Shown piece by piece: positions 45,467-58,100 of a stretch of 64,000 bases of DNA. Position 1 is the stretch's first letter, and every line of letters starts with the position of its first letter. The DNA lies in assembly GCA_023078555.1 (NCBI GenBank), contig CM041202.1, positions 3,034,022-3,098,021 on the forward strand. The letters are read 5' to 3'. This DNA is from Ulva prolifera (taxonomy: Eukaryota; Chlorophyta; Ulvophyceae; Ulvales; Ulvaceae). The notes under the pieces are model-generated. The model was not told the DNA's origin, made no database searches, and saw only the letters and a list, made by a program, of their open reading frames with translations. The translations under genes were made by a program, and so were the position numbers.

Positions 45467-48400
45467 CTAGAGGATGTTGCGCTGCAGGCCGAACCCCTCG
45501 AAGGCCGTGCGCGCGGCGCGCACGGCGTCGCGGCCGGCGCGGATGTGCGGCTCGTCCGCCTCCACCGGCAGCACCGGCGCCTGCACCCCGCAGTCGAGGC
45601 GCTGGCAGATGAGGTTGGCCGCGATCAGGCCCGTCACGTACGCCCGCTCCTGCACACACGCTGTGCGCTGTGCGCTGTGGCTGCACGGCTGCTCCGCTGC
45701 GCGCGTCGCCGGTTGCCACCAGCACGCACGACCGCACTGGTGTGTGCAAGCATGCAGACCATGCAGGTGTGTGGCCATAGCACGCGGCAGCGGCGTCGGT
45801 CATGACAACGCAGAGCCCACAGCCACGTGCTGTGCGCACCAAGGGGAAGATCGACGTGGGCAGGCCATGGCACAGTACCCCACACTCCAGGCTCCGCTGG
45901 GTCTGCAGCAACACGCGCGTCTCTCTACGGACCGGGCCGGGCCCGGGCGGAGCTCCGCCCGAACCCGACCCAGCCACAGCGTTCTATACCTACACAGCCC
46001 TCTGGCAGCACCCGCGCTGCGGCGTGTGGTTCTTAGTTCTAACATGGACATGCCGTGTATGCCTTCACGTGCCAGCAGGCAGGTGCGGGGGGGAGGGGGG
46101 GGGGGGGGGGGGGGGCGTACCTGCGAGAGGCCGTTGGCGCCGTGTGGCACGCCCTTGACCCAGTCGCCGGCCATGAAGACGTTTGGGATGGACGTCGCCT
46201 GCTGCGGCCGGTGCCGGTACGAGCCCGGCGTGAAGTGCGTCACGGCCTTCGGGAAGCGCAGCACCGCCGAGTCGACGACGGACGCGGCGCGGAACGCCGG
46301 CTCGCACGCGTCGAGGTTCGCCTTGACCTTGGCCACGATCGCCTCGTCCGACAGCGGCATGATGGAGTTGCTGTGGTAGAAGTCGCTCGCAATGACGCTC
46401 TGCTCCGAGTCACGGTACTCGTCCTGCATGCATGCGCGACTGGAGCTGCCCCGGGGACTCCGGGGCATCGTTTGCAGATCATGACAGGCGCATACAGCCC
46501 GAGCCTCTTGCGTGTGCCAGCCCGACAGCGCCGTGCACGCCATGCACACGCATGCGCGCAAGGGGGACTGGGCGGGGGCTGGGTCGCTCTGCTGAGAGGG
46601 CAGCGGCGGACACGGGGGCGACGGTTTCAGGCTGAGGCAACATGGTGTAAGTTGCACCGGGCAACAGGGAGTCAAGATACAGAAAACTTTTCTTCTTTCC
46701 TCATTTGGGGTTCATATGGGGCTACACAGTTGAGGATTGGGGCGATTTGAGGGGGGGGGGGGGCGCACGTGGAGGTCGTTGAGGTTGAAGTAGGTTGAGC
46801 CCATGTCGTCATCGAAGCCCGCGAGCACGTTGGCCGGGAACTGCGTCTCGACGCGGCGGTCGAGCCAGAGGCGCGTCGACACGACGTCGAGGCCCTGGAG
46901 GTTCATGATGCGGCGGAAGTCGGCGCGCGCGCCGAGCGCCGGGTTCGCGGCCACGATCTTCTGCATCCCCGTCACGCCAACGGCAAACACCACCGCATCC
47001 ACCTCCCGCTCCTCCACCTCCCCCGTCTTCACGTCCCTGCACGCACGCCGCACGTCACGCCCAGCACGCAGCACAGGTAGCCGCGGTGTATTCCCGAGAT
47101 GCTAAGTAGAGTAGTTCGTGCAGAGGCACGCTGCGCGCAAGCCGCGCTCACCGCCCCCGCTACCAGCAAACACACAGCGCGCACAGCACGCGCAGCACGC
47201 ACCGCGCGATGACCTTGTTGACGAGGCCGTCGGCGTCGACGTCGAGGCGCTCGACGAGGCGGGAGCCGGTGACGGAGCCGCCGCGGGCGCGGATGCGGCC
47301 GATGAGGGGCGCGAAGATCTTCTCCGCCACGCTGCCGCGGCACCAGCACACGTCAAAGCTGTTCTGGTGCTGCAGCGCTGCATGCCGGGCCATGGCTTCA
47401 GTCCGTTGAGCGCAAACAGTGGGAGAATTGTCGTGACGATACGGGATGCTTTCGAAACAGTGGCGCAGGCCTGGCAGTGCACACGGGATGCACTATCGTC
47501 GCAGGTGATGCTGGGAAGCAAAGTAAAACCCGATTTAATCAGCCGTATCCTGAAGAGTACACTGACAACTCCGAATTAACGGGACCACATGCCACCTTGA
47601 AACCCCCCTCAGACGACCGGACGCAACTCACAGGGCCTCGTCCTGTGCTAAGCGAGGTCACGCACGGCCGCTTCGAGTCCCCAAAGCGCAGGCAGAATCG
47701 AACCCACGACTTCTCGAAATGGAGGGGGTAGCTTTTATACCGTCCTCACCCCATAGGACATTTTTCGGAGGTTCGGCTCAGTGCAAGCCATGGCGCGTGG
47801 ACATTCGCGGCAGCTGCACATTAAGCCCCAGTGTGCGTGAAGCAGCAGTGGCAGTAGGGGGGGGGGGGGTTCGTGAGCACCACCGGGGCTGGGAATTCCG
47901 CCTCGGGACCTCATCACTGCCCCTGTTCACCCGCTCTGCTTCACCCTCGGATCATCGAAATCTAGTCGGAGATGGCACAGCGTTGCACAGCGGCAACAAT
48001 CCCCCCCCCCCCCCCCCCGACGGCAGCTCGCATGCCGTATTCACACATGTACAAACCACAGTGCGGCCATGCACGGCCCAGCTGCGCCACAGCTTGCAGT
48101 GTCTGCCTCGCAACTACCACTGCCGCAGAGTCCGTCTTGCATGGTGGCACACATGCATGCATGCTTGGCTCACACGCATGTGGCCCTGCGCAGGTGGAGT
48201 GCGGTGGCGCACCGTAGAAGTAGAGGCAGCCCATGGTTGCGCCGGCGGAGAGGGTCTCGGGGGGCGCGAAGAGGGCGACGAGGAGCGTCGGTTTGATGAA
48301 GCCCTCGTACATGCGCTTGCTGACGCCGTACTTGCGGAACATGTCGAGCGCCGACATCGAGTCGTACGCCTCATACGCCTCCGGCGTGCTCTCAAAGTCG

Positions 48401-50034
48401 AGGCTCGCAAACAGCCACGGGATCATCGTGAAGCGGTCCGCCAGCGTCAGCGTCCTGCACCGCGGGAGGCATGCATGCATGCATGCGCGCACACGCCAGA
48501 GTCGCCGCCTGGGCACGCAGGGGTGTGGGCAGGAGCGGAGGCCCATGCGGGGGTCCTTCGTGTCACAGCAAGCGCGGCCACAACTTGACATAGGCGACGG
48601 CAGCCAACACAGCAACACAAAACGCGGCACGCACCTGCTCAGGCTCGCAGCGCGGGCTCCAAGGGACAGGTAGATGGCGGCTGGTGGGTGGAGGTGTGGG
48701 GGGCGCACCGGAAGAGGGGGTTAGTGTAGACGAACTGGCCGATGAGGGCGGGGAGGCGCTCCTCCTGCGAGAACACCGGCGCCGACGTCGAGAGGCCCTC
48801 CGGCGTCCAGAACCCCGACGTCGTGAATGGCGTGAAGGGGTTTTCGATGCCGAGCTCCTTGACGAGGTCGAAGATGTTGGGATACTGCAGCGCACCATCC
48901 GCCATCGGGACGCCAGGGGCGGGAGGAAACGGTGGTTTGATGCCGTTTTATTACGGGGGTCACACAGCCCAGACCGCAGCCGGAAAGGTGTGTTGGTTGT
49001 GATTGGGTCCAGGGCCACAACGGGGGTGGACGCGGGCGCTGAGTGCTGGTGCATGATTGCATTGGACAGATTGCGGGGTGAAGATGAGCTAGGCTTCGTC
49101 TGTGCGGTGATGATGCATGAGCTGTGAACTGCGCGCAGCCAAGCGTGGCAGGGTTGTCATGCATGTGCTGCGGAGAGGGCCGGGGGTAGCAGCTGCAAGC
49201 AGCTCAACTACAGATAACCAGGTGCATCTGTGAGTCTGCATGGTTGCAGTGGTGGTGCATAGATGGACTTTCGCAGGTGCGGCGATTGGGAGCGCAACCC
49301 GGCATCAGTAGTACGTGCTGGTGTGACAAGCAGATGCCGCTGCAGCAGCTGCCTGCAGGAAGTCGATCGTCAGACGAGGTGAGATCCCTCATGATGTTCA
49401 AGACGCTGTGGTGCCGTGTGAAATGCAGTATCCGGTGGTGGGCAGCCCAGCATGTGGTATTGGGAATGTTATAGCTTGGGTCGCAAGGCATTGCGATGCA
49501 CGGATCGCAATTCTGGGATCGATGCAGGGCTGCGAGGCATGTCACCAAAAGAAAGCCTGCAAGTGGTCAAGGTGATTGCACAGATGCTTGGTTTTTGATG
49601 CGCTGTGGAGCGATGCGCCACGCAATGTGCGGTAATGAGCCCGTACGTGGTACCAGAATCCCTTCATTCCTGCTTCAACCGGCTTCCCGTCCTTCGTGCG
49701 CCATCCGGCCGATAGACCGCCAGGATTCTCTGCTGCATCTAAAAGTTCTACGTCATAGCCTACACGTGCAGCAGCGTCGGGTTGTTTGGAGACTGGCGCT
49801 CTCTGTTTACGGCTGCAGCATAGACCACGCGCATCAGCGCAGCGACAGGATGCTGGCATCGGCTCCTTGCGGTAGTAGTCGGGTCAAACCTTGCTCTGCC
49901 AGATGCTTCGTAGCACCGAATCCTGCCCATCCAGCCCCGACGACCACCACTTTCTTGGGCACGGAAACATTCGACTCAGCAGCATGCGCGACCACACAGG
50001 CTCGGCCAGCCTTGCTGCAAGTATGCACGTCCAC
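45467..50034 (-). CDS. FAD-dependent oxidoreductase, carotene-desaturase/amine-oxidase superfamily
   Basis: Exons down the minus strand: 50034-49890, 49759-49647, 48884-48709, 48454-48213, 47377-47203, 47036-46769, 46423-46121, 45649-45467. All phases join to 534 residues. The N-terminus has the dinucleotide-binding loop VVVVGAGWAGFGAT and the following acidic strand end (VELLDAAENPGG). Later blocks are GMKGFWYHYPNIFDLVKELG, FIKPTLLVALFAPPE, FDVCWCRGSVAEKIF, VVFAVGVTGMQKIV, VTHFTPGSYRHRP, NVFMAGDWVKG and ERAYVTGLIAANL. These fit a cyanobacteria/plant clade related to, but distinct from, zeta-carotene and phytoene desaturases; its substrate is not established. It probably acts in the plastid, but the modelled N-terminus is short, so a transit-peptide exon may be missing upstream. 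Copy C of the 65-base repeat and several C tracts lie in its introns. Confidence 0.85.
46095..46115 (-). repeat. Sense-strand C tract at a donor (FAD intron 7)
   Basis: The G run on the plus strand is C on the coding strand. It starts directly after the donor GTACG at 46120-46116. Confidence 0.9.
46751..46763 (-). repeat. Sense-strand C tract at a donor (FAD intron 6)
   Basis: Thirteen C residues on the coding strand directly follow the donor GTGCG at 46768-46764. Confidence 0.9.
47521..47592 (+). repeat. Dispersed repeat family 1, copy C (FAD oxidoreductase intron)
   Basis: It contains CAGCCGTATCCTGAAG and TGACAACTCCGAATTAACGG. It lies in the intron at 47378-48212 of the minus-strand FAD gene. 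Confidence 0.8.
47691..47741 (-). promoter_or_regulatory. TATA-like element and tRNA B-box-like sequence in intron
   Basis: The minus strand carries GGTATAAAAGCT (47741-47730) and, 25 bases on, GGGTTCGATTC (within 47705-47691), which fits the RNA polymerase III B box. No cloverleaf can be drawn because the T-stem does not pair. It could be the head of a degenerate tRNA-derived short element in the same intron as repeat copy C, or a coincidence. Confidence 0.25.
47857..47869 (-). repeat. Sense-strand C tract inside FAD intron 4
   Basis: Thirteen G residues on the plus strand, read as C on the coding strand, within the intron at 47378-48212. Confidence 0.85.
48001..48018 (+). repeat. C homopolymer in FAD intron 4 (antisense orientation)
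   Basis: Eighteen C residues on the plus strand. For this minus-strand gene the sense strand is poly-G, the one exception to the C-on-sense pattern. Confidence 0.85.
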
Positions 50035-51571
50035 TCATGATACAGCCCATGCAGATAAAAATAATATCTAGTTCTCATAACGTCCATTGGCTTCGCGGAT
50101 CAATGGCTCACCTGCGTCGCGACGTGGGCAGCACTGGCCTTGCAGTGCTGGATCGCCCAGGCTTGTTGCTGTTCAGCCCAGCCAGCGCACATACCGAGAG
50201 TTGTGAGGCCATGAAGACTTCTAATGTCTAACTCGCTGTCCGAATTGCCCTGACTGATCCTCTGCACTATTTCCGGAGGGGCGTGCATTAATGGAGTATA
50301 GTGCCAACGGGTAGCTCAATTCCTTCGCAGATACAAACGGCGATCAGATGCATTGAAAGCTATGAGTGTTCCTTATAGCTTCACATGAAACCTCGCTTGC
50401 ATTGGGCTCACTGCGGAGCGGTCACTCCAACCACAGGCCGTGTGTATGCATGCAGTGAGCGAGCTCCTGGTTCAAGATACAAGGTAGGCCATCGCCTACG
50501 TATAGGTCCCATCTGCCTCGACGTCCCCAACACCAAATTACATTTGATGCACGCATATTGTAGGCCTTGACGACACATGTGCGACATGTTGTCTGCATGG
50601 CAGGCCAATGCTGTTGCTGACACCTACAATATATCACAACTGTCGGAACTTCAGAAATTCTGGCACATGTGACAAGACTCGTGGTACGCAGTCCGCCTGG
50701 CAGATCAAATAGGCACCTCTGCAGTGATTGATGCGGGGTATTATGCTTCTTAGCTGCACTGTGCAGACTGCGAGAAGCACATGCTGCAGCCTGTTGCTTG
50801 GATGCCTCGGTCCCGGATTTCGGAGTTGTCAATGTCCAAATGGATACGGCTATGTAATCGTGCATACATACATACATCTTACACAAACCAAATTCTCCAG
50901 ATCCACAAACCATTCGGTTCAATCTGGGCTGCTATGGACCCATCCATCATCATGGGGCTTTCACTTGACTTCCTCCTAGAGACATCAGCATTGGATTACA
51001 ACCAATCCTGAGTCCACGCGGCTTGAGACAGCCGCCCTGTGTACAAGTTGCATGTGTCTAGACTCCTACACAGAGGGCTGCCCCAGGTACCATCGCTGGG
51101 CCGCTGACGCGCAGAAGCGGCTGTTTCTGGCGGCTGACCGCATGCATGCGCCCGGTCGCTTATGTTCAGGCAGTTGAGAAAATCTCTGTTGCGAAGCTGG
51201 GCTTTTGGATTTGCACCACCAAAACACTAATCCAGATGCAATGCTGCACCGCCAACGGTCATGTCCAGCTATTCTCTAAGGCTACAAACTCGAAGCTGCG
51301 CCTGTCCACAGCCCTGTGGAGGTCTCAATGCTGTCGCAAGCACAAGCAGAGAGCGCGCTTGTGCACACCAGTTCCACGGAGTTCAGGTCCCACCACTCCT
51401 CTGCAGTCGCCATCGCCTGACCATTTTCGAGGGGCTATGAGAGGGTGGCCACGCGAGGACCAGAGAGTCAGCCGCCAAAAGTCCCCTATGCCCTGCGGCA
51501 GTGGCTGTCTCAGCGGTACAACACACCACGCCAGGTCTGCATCGCGGCCCAGGAGGCCACGCGGTCACAGG
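50035..51571. other. Intergenic region
   Basis: It holds repeat copy E. A minus frame at 50100-50288 ends in a good GTATGT donor but does not join the first FAD exon in phase, so I did not use it. No other feature is seen. Confidence 0.45.
50805..50858 (-). repeat. Dispersed repeat family 1, copy E
   Basis: This is a reverse copy with TCGGAGTTGTCAATGTCC and GGATACGGCTATGTAA. It lies in intergenic DNA upstream of the FAD gene. Confidence 0.7.
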
Positions 51572-53847
51572 TCAAGGCCAGTGGGCTACAGCGCGTACGC
51601 AACCGCCCGGCAAGCGCCCCTCTGCAACAGCCGCGCTGCCGAAACGGTCTGCCGCCTCCCCCGCCTCGACGACGCGGTGCTTGGAGCTGTTTGCATGCAT
51701 CAGGCCAAACGCAGCGACGGCGCTGCCGTCGCGGTCCCCCGCGTGCGGCACGGGCCGCTGTGCTGTTGCCGAAAGCGTGGAGCTCGACACATCGATGTGT
51801 CGCGCGGGCGCGGGAGGTCCAGGCACGGCCTCACCACACCCCAACGCGCCTGAAGGAGGTGCACTCGCTGTGCCAACGAGGGTGGGTCCCGGCAGTGTGC
51901 CAGGGCAGGACGCAGGCGACAGCTGCACAGAGTCCTGCTGCGCACACGAGTCTGAGAGGGAGTCTCGCGTGCACTCCTGGTCTGCCCACGTGATGTGGGC
52001 TGGGGGCGCGCTGGCAAGGACCGGGCGCTGCGGCGCCTCGCACTGCAGGCCCGCCATGCCTTCCCGGAAGCTCTCCTCATGCGATGTACCATCTGCATGC
52101 GTGTGACCGTCACCCCAGGGTTTCAGCATTGGCAGAAGGAGGCATGGGCGTTCAAGGCACTCATGTCTGCATCGCGTGGTGCACGGCAATGTCTGGTACC
52201 ATTTGCAAAACAGCGGACGAAGCGACCACTTAAAGCCGTAGCAGGGGAGGTGCAGTGCAGCAGGTGCTGCAGTCAGAGCAGCCCGTCACCATACCTTCAT
52301 GTGTGATGTGCCTGGTGCCAACAAGAGCAGGCCCGGTCGCTGGAGTTGACAGTACATCAGGCGCTGTGGGTGACACGATGTCAGCCACAGTGATGCCGCC
52401 TGGCAGCCCTTGCCGCGACGCTCGCGCCAGCCTAGCCCCAACAGATTCCTCCTCAATCTCACACTCTGCCTCAAGTTCTGCCTGGGTAGAAAGACTGTGT
52501 TCAAGCTTAGTCAGGCACTTGGAGAAGAGCTCGGAGGGGTTCTCCCTTGCTGGCACATAGCCTACCATGCTAGTGCGTGCAGAGCTGAAGCCTGCGACTC
52601 GTTCCCCAGCAAGGCTCAGGGGTCCAGCACCATCCGTTCCTACTGGCCGCAGACCCAGAGTCTGGCCCCGAACAGCCTTCGGGATGTTCTGGAGGCCACC
52701 ACCGGGGCTGATGATTCCTGATGCTAGCAGGTGCTGCCGCAGCAGCGCTGTTGCGATCGTGTCGCCCTGCTGCAGCACTCTCACATGTGGGTTGTACTGA
52801 GGGCGACCTCGGCGACCTGCAGCAAAGCAATTCCATCATGCCAAGAAGATTCAGCCACGGATATGAGGATGATGCATTATACATGGCAGCTTTGACAGGC
52901 ACGTTTCATTCTGTATTACCTTGACAAAAGCACAGCGACTGCAGTTCCTCTGGAACACGGCATTACTGGTTGTTAAGCATCAGCTGAAGCGGGTTCAATG
53001 ATTGAGAAAGAAATTGAGGGGCACCTGGCCTTGCTGCCGCATCCGGCTTCGCCTGATGCACGGCTCGCAGGGACCAGATAGGCACCTGGAAGCCTAGATT
53101 GGAGCTGCCTGTTCGTGCAGCCACGTAAGGCGCATTGGTGCCATGCGGAAGCTTGATATCTGGAATGCTGCGCACGCAGCGGCTCTTTGTGACCTGCTTC
53201 AGCAGCACCATGAGCTGCTGCATCACGGCTTCGGAGCCACCCCGAGCAAAGTCCGCATGGAGATCAATCGCTTCCACATCCAAGACGTTGGCGAGCTCCT
53301 CAAGCAGGCTGATATTTTGGATGGCCTGATAATTTATGATGTCATGAAGTTGCGGAGCTGCAGGAGCTTCCAAATTAGCAGGTGGTAGTAGTGTCACAGG
53401 CTGTATGACTTTGAGGACTGAGACCAGCTTTGGGAGTTTCACCACATTGTTTGAGGTGTCGAGTAGGGACAGCACGGACAGGGGTATAGAACTGTCGATG
53501 CCGAGGTTGTCAATGCAGAAATTGCAGAAATCATTGACTGACACAGTGTTCCTGGTGGAACTCATAGAGCTGAGGTAGTCAAATCCGCCACGATCATTGC
53601 ACGCCTGATACAAGGCCTGAATTGATGATGGCAGTGCTGAAATGGCCACAACACTTGATTTGTTCCTAGATCTGGCAGACTCCATCGAAGAATGCTGCCG
53701 TCCATCTGTGGGCGTGATCATTTTCTTGACGCAGGACGATCGTGGCCGTGAAGCACCAGAAGGCGATGCAGGCGAGATCTCTAGAAGCGGACTGACTGTG
53801 TCAACTACAGCAGTGGGACAGCAGCAGCACCACGATGCTAGCCTCAT
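51572..53847 (-). CDS. Unrecognised 621-residue protein
   Basis: Three exons down the minus strand (53847-53025, 52816-52295, 52092-51572) join in phase. The first exon reads as a folded, mainly helical domain: SSIQALYQACNDRGGFDYLS, VNDFCNFCIDNLGID, LSVLSLLDTSNNVVKLPKLV, and SLLEELANVLDVEAIDLHAD. It is followed by VMQQLMVLLKQVTKS. The second exon has YNPHVRVLQQGDTIATALLR and an acidic helix SELFSKCLTKLEHSLSTQAE. The third is Ala/Pro/Ser-rich and probably disordered. No family is recognised. Degenerate EF-hand-like or armadillo-like helices are possible but not shown. The start (53847) may be downstream of the true one or too far upstream; Met at the MITPTDG stretch is an alternative. The C-terminal end after GRLPGG may hide another intron. 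Confidence 0.6.
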
Positions 53848-55147
53848 TCCGGTTCACAAAGCGGGACTCTAGGCCTGCAACCTGTTTCAGTGCGTTACAT
53901 ACTGCAATCACTAGCCAGCACCGGGTTGCATCGAGATCTGGCAGCAGCTCATTCAATGGTGGCGTGCATGTCCCTTATGTTGATGATAACGCACGGCGAC
54001 ACGGTGCACAATTGTTGCACATGGTACCATAGATTATCATGATGAGACCTCATGCGGTGGTGGCAACGGACCTTCACCCGTTTGACACGCTGACGGAGTC
54101 CTCATCGACAGATACAGAGCATAGGCCTCTGTGGACGCCCGAGATCTGATCCACCCGTTCTAGTCCCCGAAGCAGTCAAAATGCATTGCGAGATGTGCAT
54201 ACGTGAGTTTAACGTACAGTCGTCCAGCCACTGGCAGTCGAGCTTTCCGGCGCAGCTTCGGGGCAGCCTGCGCAAACAAGGGGTGGCAACCGGCCGTCAA
54301 TTCTACCAGCGAATCTGGAAGCGAATATCAGTTAGCTGCCGATTCTGTAGAAGTACTAGCATTCAAGACTCCGATAACGTTCACAGTGGTCGTCTCGTTT
54401 CGTTGTTGTCAGCACTCTGGCCGAATCAGCACAATCAATACACGCTCGCAGTCACATCTCAAATCACAGGTTGTGTGCAAATGCTGACTAAAAGCAGCTT
54501 GACGTCGCAACGTTCCCTTGCGGTATTGTGGCACCACACCCAGCGAAAGCTCTCTCCCGATGTCTCCAGCCCAACTCAACAACAAGGCTTGCATCTGCCT
54601 CTGCGGTGGAGGCTCGACCGCAGGCTTTCTCGGCCCCCAGGCCTGGCTTCGCTACGCGATTAGCCATATACACATGATGCTTGTACTTTCGGCCCTTAGT
54701 CAGACGTGCACAAGCGGGTAGTACAGCAATACTTGTCTTGAAGTTCATCGACTGGAGATCTGAGCTGAGAATTTTCCTGCGAAATGGCAATGATCCGAAC
54801 CATAGCTGTCGATGTGCGAACCGGTGCGAAGATTTGTGGTGTGCACATGTGGCTGCGCGGAGTGCCGACCACCCTGTATGCTGCTGGTTGCTAGCGGCAA
54901 TGCAGTTGTGCTGCAACTGGGCAATTTGACGATATTAACCTTAGCACAGAGGCTGCTCCATCCTGTCACACCAAGCTAGCGGGTCCGACATACACTCAAC
55001 CGGATCTTTCTGTTCAAAACATCACAGATTCAAGCTGAGACAGAGAACAACCGCGGTGGGTGTCGATCACAACACACATCAGCAGATAATCCAGTCCGCA
55101 CAAACAGCATCCTGCAAAGACATCCAAGCAGCACGGCTTGCAATAGA
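53848..55147. other. Intergenic region
   Basis: A 160-codon plus frame at 54181-54663 overlaps other frames of similar length and looks like chance. The region includes the promoter of the gene ending at 51572 and the 3' end of the EH-domain gene. Confidence 0.5.
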
Positions 55148-58100
55148 CTAAAATGAGGTCCAATTGGCTTTGCCTGTGACACCTGACCCGAACGAGCCCT
55201 CCTGGCCTGCGCCACCTGACCCTTTCGGTTCCTGAACACCCCCAAACGCTGCACCTTGCCCCGGCGAGGTCTCCCAAGTCCCAGCTGGAGGCTCGCCCGG
55301 CACAAACACATTCCGTGCCTCAGCTGCAGCCGCCTGGATTGTCCCGCCCTGCACAGAAGGCATCGCAAACGGGTTTGCCGACCCTGCAAGAGGGTCGACG
55401 GCCGCAGGCCTAGTGCCCTGCGGCGCATCATGCATGCCCGGCGCACCCAGCCCACCGAGCTGTGCGCCGGGCTGCTGCAGCTGTGCCAGCGGCAGGGATG
55501 CACTGATGTCCAGAATCTCGATCGACTCCTCCGGAAAGTCCGACGGAAACTGCGCCGGCGGGGGCGGAGCCTTCTCGGCAACCCCGGGCTTGACCGGCAG
55601 AGACGGAGACACATGCTGGGGCAACTGCTGCGCCGGGACAGGCGCCGCGGGGGGTGCCGTCGTTTCTTGGTTGCCGAGCCTGAAGGCGACGTCCGAGACG
55701 GAGAAGCCTGGGTTGGCCGTTGGGAAAGCGGTGTTGGGCGGCGTGACTGTCGCATCCCCCTGCGGCGTCAGGATCCCAGAGCTGCTGCCAGCCAGCAGCG
55801 CCTCGGAATTGGCCGGTGTAGGTGGGAGCATGCCAGAGGACATGCCGGCGCCGAGGCCACCACGCGGGCTTGCAAACGGCAGCCCGCTAGCCCACGGCGG
55901 CGGCTGGCGGACAGGGGGCTGGGTGGTTGAGGGGGGTGTGGGGGGTACACCACGGGTGAGGTCCGCTGGTGTGAAGTCATCAGTGGGCGGCACGATCGGC
56001 GGCGGCATGCCGAGCGGTGGGCCGGGGGCGATCGCGTCCTCCGGAATCGTGTGGCTGGCGGCAAACGAGCCGCTTGTAGACCCCTGCGGCGCGATGCCGG
56101 GGGTCGGGGGCGCAAACGCCATCGGCGTTGCCAGAGAGCCTGATGACCCCGAAGCAGGTGCAAACTGCGCAGCGGCTGCGGCGAGCGATGGCGGCGGCGG
56201 GCCCATCGAGCTGCCGGCACTCGCACCAGGGAGTGGGTTTGAGAGCTCCGCCGTCGGGGCCGGGGTGGGGGCATCAGACAGGCCGGCCGTGTCGGCTGCA
56301 GCTGACGCCGCGGCGAGGGACGGGGGGGCCCGTGTGGGAAGTGTGTTGGAGAGCTCCGCCGTGGGGGCCGGAGTCAGCGCATTGGACAGGCCACGCGACT
56401 CCGCGGCCGCGGCAGCGTCCGCCAGCGACGGGAGGTGGATTTGGTTCAGCGGGACGGACAACTCGGTGGTCGGATGTGGCGTGGGCGCCGACGCGATGTG
56501 GCTGTCCTCTTGTGCATCAGACGCATTGGCCACTGCGGCGGCAGCCGCAAGGGATGGGGGCATGTGGGAGTTGATGGGGCTGGTGCCAAACGGCGCGGAG
56601 AGCTCGGCGGTGGGGTGTGGGGTCGGCGCGGCGGCGATGTGAGCCGAGTCGCCGGCAGGGGACGCCCGCTGCGACGGCAGTCGCTGCGCAAACGCGGCGA
56701 GCGGCAGGGACACGCTGTCCTGGTTGAGGGCGGCCGAGAAGTCGTTGCCGCCGGCATCGGGGGGCATGTCGACGTCCGTCGGGCCGGCGGCGGAGGGTGC
56801 GGACGAGGGGGCCGCTGACGGGGTCGCGGACGCGATCGCAGCGGGCAGGGCTGGCATTGCAGCAGGGTCGAGGGGGGGCGCGCCCGGCGCCGGCGCTGGC
56901 GCGGCAGAAGCCGAGAAGAGGTCGGCCGGGAGGATGCCGCCGCCGCCGCTGGTTGTCGGTGCGGCCGGCGGTACGACAGAGGGCGGGGGGCCCTTGGTGT
57001 CCGCAAGAGTCTCCGCGGCGGCGGCTGTTGCAGCGGCTGCATGCTCATCGGCCACGGCGGAGCCTGCTGCGTCAGCGGCGACGGTCGCGTCGATGGCGGC
57101 CGCGGCTGATGCGTCCACAGGGGGCGCTGCACGGCTGACAACCTCGGTCGTGGCTGAGCCCTCCGCAGCACCGTCCGCCTCTCCTTCCGCAGCGCCCTCT
57201 GCTGGATCTTCTGCTGGGGTCTCCTCCGCTGCAGTGTCCGCTGAAGGCTCGGGGGCGTCAGCGGTGTCCGCCGTGCCCTCCTCTTCGCCATCGTCGCCGT
57301 TGGCCTCCTCCGCCTCCTCAGGCTCCTTGAACGGATCCTCCTCCATGACTGCACACGCATGTCCACCCCGTCAGTCCCACCGTCCACTACACGCCACCAC
57401 GAGCAGCGCCCCGCTCACCTGCCCCAGACGCCAGGCGCACACCACACCCCGCAACGCAGGTGTTGCGTCTGATAGTTCCATGTGCCACACACGGCCTCAC
57501 CTCATCCCCACACAGCGCAGCACACAGCGCAACGGAGCAGGTCCCAGCACACAGCACGGAGGCGCACTGACGGGCACGATCGCGTCGGGGGGGTCGCCCT
57601 GGTCCTGCGCGAGGAAGAACGTGCGGTCAAAGATCTCGGGCACCTCGGGCAGGTCATCCATGACGACCCAGCCGGCGTCCTCGAAGCGCATCCAGTCGCG
57701 CGCGCCGATGAGGTCCTCCTTCGTCCACACCACCTCCGCATCGGCGAGGATCGAGGCGTCCCTCGGCACTGGCACGCCGGCGCCGCGCGCCTTGATGTGG
57801 AGCGCCTTGTACGCCGCCGCCGCCTCGCGCAGCGCCTCGCGCAGCGCCTCCGCGTCCTCGCCCGTCTTGGTGAAGTCGAGCTCCTGCTTGGCGCTGTTCA
57901 GGACCTCGATGGCCTGGTCGACCGTCTCCTGCACGCACGGGCACACACATGGCGGCGATGCGTTACGTGCCAGCCTGCGCTTGCCTCCCGTGGAAGGGAG
58001 CTGATTGACTGTGAACAGAACATGCGAACCGGCAGGCAAATTGAGTGCTGCGCCTCGGCACACACAGGGAAGAGCCTTGTTGCTCTGCAGCCGGGACATC

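Noticed and set aside
47670-47745. Possible tRNA gene on the minus strand
   Set aside because: Only the B-box-like GGGTTCGATTC is present. The T-stem does not pair and no acceptor or anticodon stem can be drawn.
45467-50034. Naming the FAD gene zeta-carotene desaturase
   Set aside because: The conserved blocks after the FAD loop differ from true ZDS and match an uncharacterised related branch.
50100-50288. 5' transit-peptide exon for the FAD gene
   Set aside because: The frame ends in a good GTATGT donor but leaves one base, while the candidate acceptor in the first FAD exon needs two.
54181-54663. 160-codon plus-strand ORF
   Set aside because: Overlaps a second frame of similar quality and shows no domain or splice context.
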